NCBI RefSeq assembly: GCF_020740795.1
Contig: NC_067301.1
Coordinates: 6,834,501-6,898,500, forward strand
Source: Apus apus
Lineage: Eukaryota; Chordata; Aves; Apodiformes; Apodidae
Direction: 5' to 3'
DNA length: 64,000 nt
In this document: one piece after another, positions 1 through 11,700 of the stretch
Layout of the letters: the number at the start of each line of letters is the position of its first letter
Numbering within the stretch: the first letter of the stretch is position 1
Notes under the pieces: generated by a model
Told to the model about the DNA's origin: nothing
The model's database searches: none
What the model saw: the letters and a program-made list of their open reading frames with translations, nothing else
Program-made: the position numbers and the translations under genes

Positions 1-753
1 CTCTCATCCTGTTGCCAGCAAGTCTTCTTTGCAAAAAACACGACCTGTCCTGCCTACACGAGCCACTCCAAGCTCCTGTGCTGAGACTTACTGATTTGTC
101 AAGCTAATAAGCCACATTTCTGCATGCAGAGAAATAAAGTTAGGGTTCAAAAAAGCCCAGGCAGTGTTTTCAGTCAGGAAATCTTTGCCCAGAGGTGCCA
201 GTTTCAAGCAGCAGGATGAGCCTGAGCACAAGACTCTCTCTTCAGCATCTACTCAGGGGTATTTTTTGTCCTAGTCAACACACTAGATGTGAGGAATTAT
301 TTCCTGCACCCACATTGTTTTCTGTCAAATGAAACAGGAATTTATGCACCCAATATTATTTTTTTAAAAGGTCAGTTCTGGTTTTAGGCACCTAGTTCTT
401 GGGATTAGTGCTCAGCTTTACAGCACTGCTAGTCTTTGAGAGCCTTGTTGTTAAGTTGAGGGTCCCATATATATGAAACAGAGATAAAGATGCAACACTT
501 AGAAGTAAAAAGGAATTATTCAAAAGCTATGATGCAGTCTTACATTACTGTGACAGGACAGGGGACAACAAATGGAGGAGCAAATTGGTTTAAGTTCAGG
601 ATCTGAATAAGGTCGTTTTTATTCCACTGAAGACCCAGATATGAAGCACCTTACACAGGAGAAAAGCAAGTAGACAAGCAGACTATCACCCAAAAAAAGC
701 ACCTTAAAACCCAGCATAAAACAGATACCAAAAACCTCACTGCATTACGAGCT
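1..753. other. Flank downstream of the guanylin-like gene, no gene seen
   Basis: AT-rich, without convincing exons on either strand. No second guanylin-type cysteine exon was found, so a tandem GUCA2B partner, if present, lies outside the window. Confidence 0.5.
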
Positions 754-759
754 TTTATT
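754..759 (-). terminator. GUCA2A: Candidate poly(A) signal of the guanylin-like gene
   Basis: AATAAA on the minus strand, the first one met downstream of the stop codon at 1558-1560. It implies a 3' UTR of about 800 nt, long for a guanylin gene, so an unseen variant signal nearer the stop is possible. A second AATAAA lies at 617-622. Confidence 0.45.
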
Positions 760-1557
760 TCATTTACAGCATATAAACATGGGCAGATCCTTCCTTCACA
801 ATCTTTTCACCAATAAATAAAATGGCAGGGCAAGGTCTCCATTTCAAAGGGGTTCCAGCATTGCAGTTTGGACTTCCCTTCTCCTGAACAGAGCTTGATG
901 AACACGAGTATCTGTCACAAGAAGGGAGCTTCCACACAGCTACGGACAAAGTGTTCCTGTGCTCCTCTACATCTGTTCCCTAAGGTGGCAACAATTCACA
1001 CAAGTAAGACTGAGAATTGTTTTGGCTGGGAAAAGTGTTGCTAAAACACCAGTAACTTGACCCCAAGTCACTTGCTGCAGTTCTGTTACAAACACCCATC
1101 TCACGGGCAGACCTACGAGTAGAGGGGGTTGTCCAACACAGTGCAGAGAGTGGGGCTGGAGAAGAGGACAACCCAGCACTGCTGGGCGTCAGGGGTGGGG
1201 GAGGCCAAATCACAGGCAGATTTAGATACTAAAAAGGCTGCAGGAGACAGCTTCACCCGCCCTGCTCCCATCTAGTCATAATAGCAGTAAATGGAACTGT
1301 GCCTGGTGCATTTTCACTCCAGAGTGACCCCGCTCACACAAGGTTTGCAGCCTCCTTGCTGCCAGAACTGCCCTGCCCTGGCACCTGATCCGACTCCTCC
1401 AGGACTGCCCCTGCTATGTCTACATGAGCTGGCAGCTCCGGTTTGGCCGTAGTGGAGATGGAGCCCAAATATTGATTTGTGAAAGTACGTGATCTTGCAA
1501 CGTGAAAGCACAAACGTCCCAGCTTGAGGCATCTTCCCTGGGTTGTTTCATCCTCCC

Positions 1558-4500
1558 TCAGAAGCAGCCGGCGCAGGCAGCGTTGGCGCAGATCTCACAC
1601 AGATCAGCCTCGTGAACAGCCTCGTCTGTCAGAGAGAAGGGAGGGTTTCAGTGAGATGCCAGAACCTCTTGGAGAGCAGAGCCACACATCAAGGGTTTGG
1701 AGACTCCTTTCCGTTCCTACTTTACGAGTTGTGATGTTCCTTGAGGCTATTACCAGTGCTAAGTCAAATTAGCTCTCGCAAAAATCTGGCTTAAAGGATG
1801 AAATCCAACCTGGGCTCCCTGTGGAAACTATGGGAACGTGTGGAGGCAAAAGAACAACAGGACATCTTGTGGGAGGGTGGTGGGAATGAGGCCTGTAGAA
1901 TCACAACAGTCATTATATTGGCAGTGTCTGCTGCATTGGACAGCAGATAAAAGCAACAGAAATGAGAAAGCAGACACTGCAGCAGCCAGTTCAAGAGTCA
2001 CTGCGTGTGCCTTGGAGACAGACCATGCCAAAAGCTGATCCACCTCACCTACACCTCACACCTCTTTTAGCCTACCTGGAAAAACAACTTCCACGCTGCT
2101 TAGAGAGAGCAATTAGACTTGCTCCCAACTTCTAGTTAGCTAGAAGTGAGCAAGAGATTTCCTGCCAGCCATGGGACAGGGTGGGCTCTCTCACTGCTTG
2201 TCACATGCAACCTCTTGGAGGAAGGTTCCTCATGGTCACAGCAGCCTGATCTGACCAGCCCACAGCTAAGCTCAGCCAGCAGGAACTTGCTTGCAGGAGC
2301 TTCACAGCTAATGTGGCCCAGCCCTTGTAGCAGGGGTGGCAAAGGCAGCACAGACTCTCCCAGCTGCTTTAGAAGTGACACAACAGGAATCATGTTCCTT
2401 TGCCTGCTGCTATTTGAATGTTTCAGGCTGAAAAGTGTGAGAAAAAGGGCAACTAGGCAAGAAGAGCTACATACTCAGCCTCTCAAAAACCTTGAGTGCA
2501 TCTTCTCTTTTGCAGACAGGCTGGAACTCCCTAGGGAGATCTTTTTCATCACATGGAGAGTAGCTGGCCTTTGAAACCACCATGCGAGGGTTGATGTGCT
2601 TGTTCTCATCCATCAGCTCCTTTAGCTTCTTCACAGACTCAAGGGAGAATCTCAAGTCTCCGTCCTATGTAGACAGAACCAGACAAAAAAAAGACACCAG
2701 GAAGTCAGTCCGTGGGCAAATCCATTCCACTGCAACCATGAGCTCTCCCAAAAACTATCCTACAGGGAAAAGACCGTGTTGAAACAAAGCTGAGATAAAA
2801 CCAGGGCTGATGAAGGCAAAATGATCAGGTCTTCAAGGCAAAGTATCACAGTGGAGGAGGCAGGATTAGTGCTTTTCTCACTCCCATCAAATCTGGACTT
2901 GAGAGACAAGAGCTGGGAAACTTCAGCCTGGAAAAGAGATGACTGGGCAATAGGTGGTAGAGATTTACCAAATCCTGAGTTGAATGGGGGTAAATGGGGT
3001 TTTATTTTGTTCACTACTCTTCTAACCCTGTGGCAGGTTCTCACCCCCCAAAAGGAGCTACCTCTTCCCATCACACACCGTTAGGAGCTGAAATCCCTCA
3101 CACCAAGGGGCTCTGGCAAGTTCCCATCAATTTAAGACTTGTCCACACAACGAATGGAACACAAGTTACTGGCAGCAGAAATGTGACACTTGTGACTCAG
3201 AGCTTATACCAAAAGCTTCAGGAATATTCTGGGAAATACTGCTCCATGTTTTAGGTTGCTGGACCCTGATAATTCCCTAAGTTTCAAGTGAATCCCACTG
3301 TTGAGGTGATAACCTCAAATTGCAGATGTTACAGTTGTTAAAGTGTGTGTATGTCTCCAAATAATGGGAGTTTGACCTAGGAGACAAATCAGCATTTCCA
3401 AGCTGATCTTTAGCATGTGTTTGAACCTGGTTTGATGAGCAGCCAACACCTACTCATTCAAAGGAAGAACCTGAAGTGACTCTGATACAGCACAAAACCA
3501 AACCAAATTTATTTCACAGTCTCAGGAGCCCAGTGTCAAATAGTGTGAGATGCTGGGGGAGGGGGGGAAGCTGGTTTTGGTTTGTTAGTGTTTTTTATAG
3601 AATCACTGAATTTTGCTGTTAAAATAATTTTTAAAACCCAACCAGATAAACTAAATGCATTTACTTAACAAAATCAAACTCTTTTCTGCTTGCAATCAGT
3701 TTATTATTTTACTCAGATGAATTTACCACTCATGGTCGACAAGAAAAATTAACCTTCCCTGTATAACTGCAGTTCTAGATTCAGCTCTTGGTCACAGACC
3801 TCAAAAGCATGAAACAGAAAACTAGAAAAGGATGGATTTCCACAGGCAGAGTTTCAGAGAAACCAGAAAGTAGGAATGTCCTGCTGACAAAAAACAAAGG
3901 AACAACAATAAAAAAAATTTAAAAAGACCCTCACCACCTCAGGTAAGAAAGATCATATAATCATGGAATGGTTTGGGTTGGAAGGGACCTTAAAGACCAT
4001 CTAGATCCAACCCCCTGCATGGGCAGGGACACCTCCCACCAGCCCAGGCTGCTCCAAGCCCCATCCAACCTGCCCTTCAACACTGCCAGGGATGGGGCAG
4101 CCACAGCTTCCCTGGGCAACCTGGGCCAGCATCTCACCACCCTCACAGTGAAGAATTTCCTCCTAATATCTCATCTAAATCCCCCCTCTTCCAGCTTTAA
4201 TCCATTCCCCCTTGTCCTATCACTCCCTCCCCTTGTCCCAAGTCCCTCCCCAGCTTTCCTGGAGCCCCTCCAGGCACGGGGTTACACACAGCTCCATCTC
4301 AGCACCATCTTCCCTCCAAGATGACACCACACACTGTGTCGCTGAACTAAGAGATGTTATCACAGAAACAGTGCAGAACAATCCAACTCCAGTTATTTCT
4401 GTCTTTACTCCACACCTACTAAACCCTCTTCCTCCCATTTCCATCCTATTCATTCCAGATCTGTGAAGGAAAGTGGCAAGATAGTGACACTCAGCCTTTA

Positions 4501-5789
4501 AAAACGTGCTGTGGAGTCAAACTTCTGCTTTGCAAACCACTTTGGTACATGAACAACTTCTGACATATTACAGGAGAGGGAAGGGAAGCCTTGAGAAGAG
4601 TTTCAGAAAAGAAGAGCATCAGCCAACTTTGTGCAGCCTTAGGGACCTCAAGTAGTCCAAGGGAAAGGAGTGCAACACACATTCAGAGTACACTGCACGT
4701 GGATCTGGCAAAATACAGATTTAATGATCAATGAGATAAAAATTCAAACTACAAAGAGGTGCTGAAACTCCAGAGCTGCACCTTCTACACTTCTACCCAA
4801 CTAGAAACAGCTATTCTCATTTTTCTATTTTTTTTTTATGCCTCAAACTGGAAAATTGAGATTTTTGTTCATGAAGCCCCTGGAGACACTAAATGTTAAA
4901 GAATGGTTTGGAAGAAAGGAATAGCTTGAACCTGCTATCTGTGGATATCTCTGACATCCAAAGGAGAAAAAGAGGCAATTTCAAGGCCCTGGAAACCTAT
5001 TGTGCAGATATAAAGAGTCCAGAAGTGTTTAAGAAATACTAGTTCTCTTGGTACTCTGAGTTACTTACATTGCAATCAAACTGAAACTTCCCAAGCCGTT
5101 TCCAAAGATGACTGCAGACAGATCCAACATGCTCCCAGGTACAGAAAGTCCCTTCTTAACTGCTGCCATGTAATACCAGTCACAGGTGCTGTGTATTTTG
5201 GAAAATTTGGCACAGCCTCCCCTGATTGTCTCTCTGCCTGTTAACACTTCACTGCAGCCACTTCTTACCCCTGTTTCTATACGTGATCCGTGTGTAGGCT
5301 CCACCACAGAAGCTTGCAGGTGACTTTCAGAAAGCAGGTGAGAGAATTTCTCTTCTATCACATCTGGTTTACCTTGTTCTATAAAGTTAAGAGGTGGTCC
5401 CAGTTCTTACAGCTTCACAGCACAAGGGGCTGGGAGCAAAGGGAAGCTCTGGAAGCACGATGCCTTGGGCAGCAGGGGAGTTCAGCCCAGGGCTATAGCT
5501 GGTGAAGCTCAGGAACCTGCACCAACGTGTCAGTAAGACCTGAAGCCTGTTGCAGAAAGAAAAGCTGAACCTCGGGGAGATGAAGTTGGCTGTCAAACCA
5601 GAGCAAAGGAAAAATTCAGGTGGTTTAGCTGAGCTTCCTGTCGCAGCCACACCACCTCACCCAGGACCTTGTTCACCTTCTAAACAGCAACAAATTAAAG
5701 AGCAGTAAACTCACCTGAACGTAGACTGCCTGGGAGCTGTGCACCAGTAGAAGGACTGCAAGGACTGGAAAGGAAAGAAAGCTTTTCAT
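1558..5789 (-). CDS. GUCA2A: Guanylin-family prohormone (GUCA2A-like), three exons
   Basis: CDS exons are 5715-5789, 2475-2664 and 1558-1625 (75+190+68 nt, 110 aa), with GT/AG borders and matching phases. Exon 1 encodes a hydrophobic signal peptide starting MKSFLSFPVLAVLLL and ending VYVQ. Exon 2 holds the family signature FSLESVKKLKEL (residues 31-42) and the paired pro-segment cysteines C63 and C76, 12 residues apart as in human proguanylin. Exon 3 encodes the active C-terminal peptide LCEICANAACAGCF with C98, C101, C106 and C109, the two-disulfide pattern of guanylate cyclase C (GUCY2C) agonists. CEIC is guanylin-like; the extra residue after the last Cys is more like uroguanylin. The Thr usual before the final Gly-Cys is Ala here. 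The secreted peptide is expected to raise cGMP in intestinal or renal epithelium. The choice between GUCA2A and GUCA2B orthology is uncertain; family membership is secure. Confidence 0.9.
3954..4276 (-). mobile_element. CR1 LINE 3' end in guanylin intron 1
   Basis: Reads from the CR1 3' terminus (plus-strand GGAATGGTTTGGGTTGGAAG) back through the inverse of the RT C-terminal and 3' UTR region (CCTTCAACACTGCCAGGGAT at about 4074-4093). It is 5'-truncated, as usual for CR1. This copy is the reference pattern for the others listed below. Confidence 0.9.
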
Positions 5790-6010
5790 CGTGCCTGCAA
5801 AGTGCAGCCTAGATATATTTTCTTTGTCCTGGCTGTGATCTTCCCCAGCCTTTCCTTCGTGCCTCCCAGACCTTCTCCTCTTGGCACTCAGCTCTGCAGT
5901 CAGAGCTCTGGGCTTCCAGTGCGAAGCTGGAGCTTTTAAAAACTCCACACAGCATTTGCTTGGTAATCCATTAATCTAAACTCTTTATTGCCATGTAATA
6001 AATCCTCAGG
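5790..6010 (-). promoter_or_regulatory. GUCA2A: Guanylin-like gene promoter region
   Basis: Immediately upstream of the start codon. Two TATA-like stretches are visible on the minus strand: AATATATC near 5811-5819 and TTTTTAAAAG near 5933-5943. The upstream one leaves room for a 5' UTR; the nearer one would put transcription start at the ATG. Around 5965-6005 there are AT-rich motifs (TTAATC, TTTATTGC, TAATAAA) of the kind bound by HNF1 or CDX factors, which drive mammalian guanylin genes. That link is inference. Confidence 0.4.
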
Positions 6011-6474
6011 GGACTATCAGTTAGGTGCTCATGAGCAGATCAGGCCAGCCACACCCAGGGTTTATGAGTCTCTCCCTCTTTGAGAAACGCCCCGTGACAC
6101 AAGAAGACAAAACATTCCAGCCTACACTAAATAAATAGCAGAGATCGATTTAATGCAACACCTGAAACTCCAGTCTCCACGTGGGGAATGTCCTCGGGTT
6201 TCTGGCCACTTGCTGCAGAGCTGTGAGAAAGGAAGAGTTTTGGAAGGAGACAGAAAGAAGTCAGGCTCTTGCCTGGTTGCTGGCCAGTTGGTTCCCTCTT
6301 CTGGGGATTTTGGGGACTAAGAGGGGAGCACTGGACCCAGGCAGATGAAGACAGGCTGTGCCTGCACATGACCAGCTATAAAATACCATCTTGCTGCAGC
6401 TTTTTGCAGCAGCTCATTCAAATGTGTGCACTAAAAGGCACGGGGGTTGTCATTAAGGACATGAAGAATCATAT
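6011..6474. other. Intergenic stretch, no gene seen
   Basis: Unique-looking sequence between the guanylin-like promoter and the LTR. No ORF here shows a recognisable domain. Confidence 0.4.
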
Positions 6475-7340
6475 TGTGCTGGTTTGGTTTGACAGGTTTC
6501 TTTGTAGTGGGGGAAGGACCCCATGGGTGGCTCCTAGGAAGCTGAGAAGCTCCCCCTCCTCCTAAACCAGCCAAGGAGCCATCAACAGGTGCACCTCAAT
6601 GATGAACATATGAAAGAACTGAGAGAAGAGCTGAGCAGAGCAAGGAAGAGCTGGGCTGGAGAGGCAGAGGGTGCTGGTGGGTGAGGAAGGAGGGGAAGAA
6701 GCTGCCCATTGAGAAGTTTCCCTGCAGATGACAGCTGAGGAACCTGGTGGGACATTCCCTGAAGGCACCAGGAGGGGGGAACTTGGCCAGTGGCCTCGGA
6801 TGGTGCAGCTGTGGAAGCCCCCGGGCCAGGGGAGGTGCCTGTTCCCAAAGCCCCCAGGACTGGAGCAGCTCCGGGGCTGGTGGGAAGGACTCATGGAGGA
6901 GAGGTTGGTGGAGGACTCTACCATGGGAGGGACCCCGTGGGGAAGCAGGGCAGGACTGTGAGGAATCCTTCTTCCTGAGGAGGAAGGAGCAGCAGGAACC
7001 ACCAGCCTGTGACCTGACTCTAAACCCCATCCCCATCCTCCTGTGCCTGGGGGGAAGGAGGGAGAAAAATGGGGAACAAGGGGATTTGGGAAGAGGGGAG
7101 GGGTGGGGTGAGGTGTGTGAGCCCTGCTCTGGGGGTGTCTGTGTCCTGTGGGCATCAGAATAGTGTGAAATTAAATTACTGTTTTTCCCCAAGTTGAGTC
7201 TGTTTTGCCCGGGACCTTAATGGGTGAAGATCCCTCCTTGTGCTTTGTCTGGACCCAGGAGCTTCTGGTTGGGTTTGTCCTCCCCATCCCAGGGTGTGTG
7301 GGGGGAGCTGGGGGAGCAGCCATGGACCCAAACCACGACA
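6475..7340 (+). mobile_element. Solo LTR, ERVL-like endogenous retrovirus fossil
   Basis: Begins TGTGCTGGTTTGG and ends CCACGACA, the TG...CA form of an LTR. Near 7160-7240 it has the conserved 3' part seen in avian ERVL-type LTRs (GAAATTAAATTACTG, an embedded poly(A)-like signal, then a GGACCTTAATGGGTG motif). Flanking 5-mers are CATAT (6470-6474) and CACAT (7341-7345), an imperfect 5-bp target duplication. No internal retroviral genes lie beside it, so it looks like a recombined solo LTR. It appears old. The family name is from memory of avian LTRs and is not verified. Confidence 0.65.
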
Positions 7341-7349
7341 CACATCTAT

Positions 7350-8457
7350 TTGTCTGTGAGTTTCAGCCTCACTCAGCACACCTGCAGATGACACCAAGCT
7401 GCGTGGGGCAGTGACACACCTGGGGGACAGGGTGTCACCTCACCCTGAGGGACCCGGACCAGCTCGAGAAGTGGGACCGTGTGAACCTGCTGAGGTTCAG
7501 CAAGGCCAAGTGGAAGGTCCTGCCCCTAATACCAACACAGGCTGGGGGCTGCAGGGCTGGGGAGCAGCCCTGCTGAGAAGGACCTGGGGGACTGGGGAAT
7601 GACAAGCTGGACAGGAGCCAGCCAGAAAGCAAAACCATCTAAACCATCTTCCAGGCTGCATCACCAGCAGGGCCAGGAAGGGGATCCTTCCCTTCTGACC
7701 CGGTGAGACCCACCCTGTCCCAGTTCAGTGGTCAGGACCCCTCAGAACCCCAGATTGTTCTCCATGACTCCCCTCCACCCTCCCAGGGGCAGAGAGAAGG
7801 GGAATAAGGAAGAGAGGCTGCAAGGTTGGAAGTTAAAACTGGAACATGTTTAACAGAACAGGGGAGGGATAATGAAAAAATGAAATGTGGGAAAGTAAAT
7901 AAAACCAACAGAACTAATACATACAAAACCTGATTTCAATGGTCACCATAAATTTAAATTGTGTCCCCTCAAACAGGAACCTGTTTCCAGTTCTGGTGTC
8001 CTCAGCACAGGAAAGACATGGATGTGCTGGTGCAGGTTCAAAGGCCACAGAGATGATGGGAGGGCTGGAGCAGCTCTGCTCTGGAGCTAGGCTGGGAGAG
8101 TTGGGGTGTTCAGCCTGGAGAAGAGAAGGCTCCAGGGAGACCTGAGAGCAGCTTCCAGTGCCTGGAGGGTCTTTGGACAAGGGCAGGGACGGATGGGACG
8201 AGGGGGAAACTGGAAGAGGGGGAGTTTAGGCTGGACATTAGGAAGAAATTCTTAGCATGAGGGTGGTGAGACCCTGGCCCAGGCTGCCCAGGGAAGCTGT
8301 GGCTGCCCCATCCCTGGCAGTGTTGAAGGGCAGGTTGGATGGGGCTTGGAGCAACCTGGGCTGGTGGGAGGTGTCCCTGCCCATGCAGGGGGTTGGAACT
8401 GAATGATCTGCAAGGGCCCTTTAAGGAACTCGAACCATTCCATGATTCCATGACTCC
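7350..8457 (+). mobile_element. CR1 LINE copy, RT C-terminus to 3' end, interrupted
   Basis: Positions 7385-7600 match CR1 reverse transcriptase C-terminal coding (GATGACACCAAGCT, then TGAGGTTCAGCAAGGCCAAG). 7650-7735 matches the following CR1 segment, and 7990-8457 continues through the 3' UTR to the terminal ATTCCATG repeats. The middle, about 7740-7985, is AT-rich and not CR1-like, which suggests a small insertion or replacement. The reading frame is decayed. It sits directly downstream of the solo LTR. Confidence 0.75.
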
Positions 8458-8529
8458 ATGACAACCGTGTTTCCTAGACCTGGGGCACTGGCACAGCCCT
8501 GCACACCCAGTCCCTGGTGGGGCTGTGCT

Positions 8530-8665
8530 GGTTTAGCTGATGCTGCCATCCCTGGTGGAGCCGTAACTGGTGCTGCCATTGCTGGCAGTGCTGGTGCTGC
8601 CAGTGCCAACGGTGCCACCACTGTTGCTGCCATCGCTGCTGGAGCCGTTGCTGGTGGTGCTGGTG
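8530..8665 (+). repeat. GCTGGTGCTGCC-type simple repeat
   Basis: Imperfect GCTGGTG/GCTGCCA trinucleotide-type repeat. One frame is open and Ala/Gly-rich, but only through composition; it stops before the coiled-coil gene's first exon, so it is not called coding. Confidence 0.7.
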
Positions 8666-8774
8666 GAGCTGGTGCTGGCTCAGCCCATCCCTGCTGCTCC
8701 TCAGGTCACACCCCCTGAGTCCCACCTGCCCCAGGGAGAGGCCAGGCTGGGCCAGTGCCCATTCCCACCCAGCC

Positions 8775-11700
8775 ATGAAGAGGATCTGGCGCTTCCTGCA
8801 GAGGAGGAGGAGGAGGGTGCAGCAGGGACCTGTGTCCTCCACCAGCAGCTGTGGCCAAGAGCTCCAGCCAGAGGGCTGGGATGTGCTGCACGTACAAGGC
8901 ATCAGGGTGACCAGGAGCTCTGGGAGAGAGGTACGTGAAACCAAAGATCTTCATTGAGAGTCTTCCTTTGAGGATTCCTAATGCAAAGTAAGACTTTTCT
9001 GCCTAACACAGAGCTGTTGAAAACTCTTTTACACTCTGACATCAGGTTGGTGCCAGTCCTCTCCTGGTTCTATGAAGTGCTGCCACTATCTCCTGCCCTG
9101 AGCTCATCTCCTAAGTTTTGTCCATTTATGTTCTTTAACTTGGAACAGGCAGGAAACATCCCAACACCAGGGTCCAACTCAGCCTTTTCCCACCCGAGCC
9201 CTGGAAGTCAAGAGACAACAGGGAGTCCCCATTTCCAGGCTTGTAGCACACCCTATCAGAACTGGCTTGGTGAAACTGAGCCCGTGGTCCAGCTGCAGAA
9301 ATCCACCATCAGCTTGTCCCAGCAACTGAGCAAAGCCCAAGGAAAGGTGAGTGGAAAGAGAAGTGCCAGGGGAGGTTCAGGTTGGATATTTGGTCTTCAC
9401 TGAAAGTGTGGTGAGGCCTTGGGACAGGCTGCCCAGGCAGGTGGTCGAGGCACCATCCCTGGAGGTGTAGGGCTGGTGGTGGTTGGACTTGATGATCTTG
9501 ACGGTCTTTTTCAACCTTGATGATTCTGTGATTCTCAGAAGATGCTGAGACTGGAAGGTGCCTTTGGGGGTTTCTGCTTGTTCCTGAAGATGATGCCCAG
9601 TGCCCGTGCTGGGGTTGGGCTGCAGCCCTTTCCCCCGGGATAAGAGGCAAGGCTTCTCAGAGCCACCTCAGGGCATCAGCCTTGGTGCTGCTGTTGTGCT
9701 GCATGAAGGAAGAGCAAGGCCTGCCCTCTCATTTCTAGGTACAGCTGCAGAAGCTGCAGGGAAGGAGAAATCTTCCTGGAGATGGCATTCCTGTAGCTGG
9801 CTTCCCGTGCCAAGGATGGCTAGGGATGGGCAGCAGTGCAGATGCCACCTTCTTCCAGTAGATGAGATGCCCTCAGGGAACTGATCTGGGGACACAAAGG
9901 AGGAACCTGCCTCAGGAAGGGGGCTGTCCCCCCATACAGTGCATGAGCTCTCCGTGCAGATGGAGCCAGAGTCCCAAAAATCTCTGGAGCTCAGAGCTAC
10001 AAATCAGGAGCTGTAAGGGCTGGTGGCTCTTCTGCAACATCACTTGGCCACTCCTTGGGTCCCACCACCACAGCATTCTGGCTGCTTAATATCAGCTTTC
10101 CTATAAAAATGGCAGAAAGAGCAGGGGTTTGAAGCAGGGTGGGCATTGATTTTTTTTCCTCCTCTTCTGCTTCAGACACAGGCAGCTGCTCAAGGCAGAA
10201 GAGAGGAGACCAACACCCCTGACACCTCTGGGAGAAAACTGATGGAGCAGAGAGTCCAAGGTCTGGAACTGCAGCTGGAGGGAGCACGGAACAGGCAGGA
10301 GGAGAGCACACTGCAAGTGGCACGTGCAGAGGAAGGGATGAAAATGTTTGAGAAGCAGTATCTACTGGGCCTGGAAATTATAAAACGCCAAAGGAAGATG
10401 ATTGGAGAGCTGGAATTGCAGCTGGAGAAAGCATGGAGCAGGCACAAGGAGAGCACCCTGCAGCTGGCACAGGCAGAGGAAGGGATGAAAATACTTGGAG
10501 AGCAGTATCTGGTGGGCCTGGAAATCACAGCGTGCCAAGGAGAGATGATTAGAGAGCTGGAATTGCAGCTGAAGAGAGCACAGAGCCAGCTGGGGGAGAT
10601 GGCAGAAATGAACAAGTAAGTCCAAACGTGTTCTTTTCCCCACCCAACACACCCTGAGCCTTTCCATCATGGCTTTTCCTTCCCACATCCCTGTCTGGGC
10701 TCTGGCCATAAGGATGGGTGCACCTTCAGGACAGCTCTCCCAAGAGCACCCCTTGGGCTCCCCTGATGGGCTGGTTTGCCTCTTTCCTGACCCCAAAGGA
10801 TCAAAACTCACCAGGCCTGGCTGGAGGGTGAGTTAGTTTGTTCCCCTTTACCAGTCTTCTCCAGCCAGCTCCTCTTCCTGCATGTCTGCTGGGACACAGG
10901 AGCTTCCTTTCTGCTGCTGTCCTCTCCTCCAGCATAGACCAAAAAAACCACTTGACCGAGCACAGGGGGCACAACAGGTGCCTGGGAGGCAAAACCAACC
11001 CATCCAGCTGCTGGTGGCAGGGGTGTCTTCAGGGGGAGTTCACACTGGGAGGAGGGAAAGAGCCCTGAGTTCTCCCTGCTTTCTAGGAAAGGTCCTACCA
11101 AGACATCCCCCCGTTGCTTGAAAGCCTGAGAAGCAGCACAGCAGCTCCACGTCTTGTTTCCTTCAGTCCAACAGTGTCACCCTCACCCCTGGGAAACTGC
11201 TTTGTGCACAGATACCAACATCCTTGCACACTCCTGCTTTTCTACAGCACTGAGGAGATACCAGCAGAGACCAGTGCCAAGAGCCCTCAGAGGTGGACAC
11301 AGAGCCTCTTCACCCCAACACGCAAGAGTCTGAGCAGGATCACAGGACAGAGCAGAAACCCCTCGGGCTCAGGTGAGCAGCTCCAGACAGGATTCTTCAA
11401 TGGTCAGGTGGGTTAGGGAATCCAGTTGGGTTTGGCCAGGGATACTGAAAGAGCTCAAGTCTTTTCTACATAATTCCTGCCCGTGTGGAACCAGGAGAAC
11501 AAAACCACTTGTGTGTCCTGCACAGCGTAAAGCAGGTCCTGGTAAGGTGGACACCCAAAACATGTGGCCAGTTCTCTGGAGGAGAACTGCACCTATTTCA
11601 TGACAACTGTTCCTCTGGAGTTTTGAGGGACAGTATCTCCATTTTGCCTTGGAGGCTTTGCCTGCATATGGTGGGTGCAGAAAGAAAGTGTTTTGGTCAC

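Noticed and set aside
6562-7192. ORFs of about 200 codons on the minus strand
   Set aside because: They lie inside the solo LTR and are Pro/Ser-rich by composition.
8458-8718. Ala/Gly-rich plus-strand ORF as first exon of the coiled-coil gene
   Set aside because: It terminates before 8775, is made of a simple repeat and has no splice donor joining it in phase.
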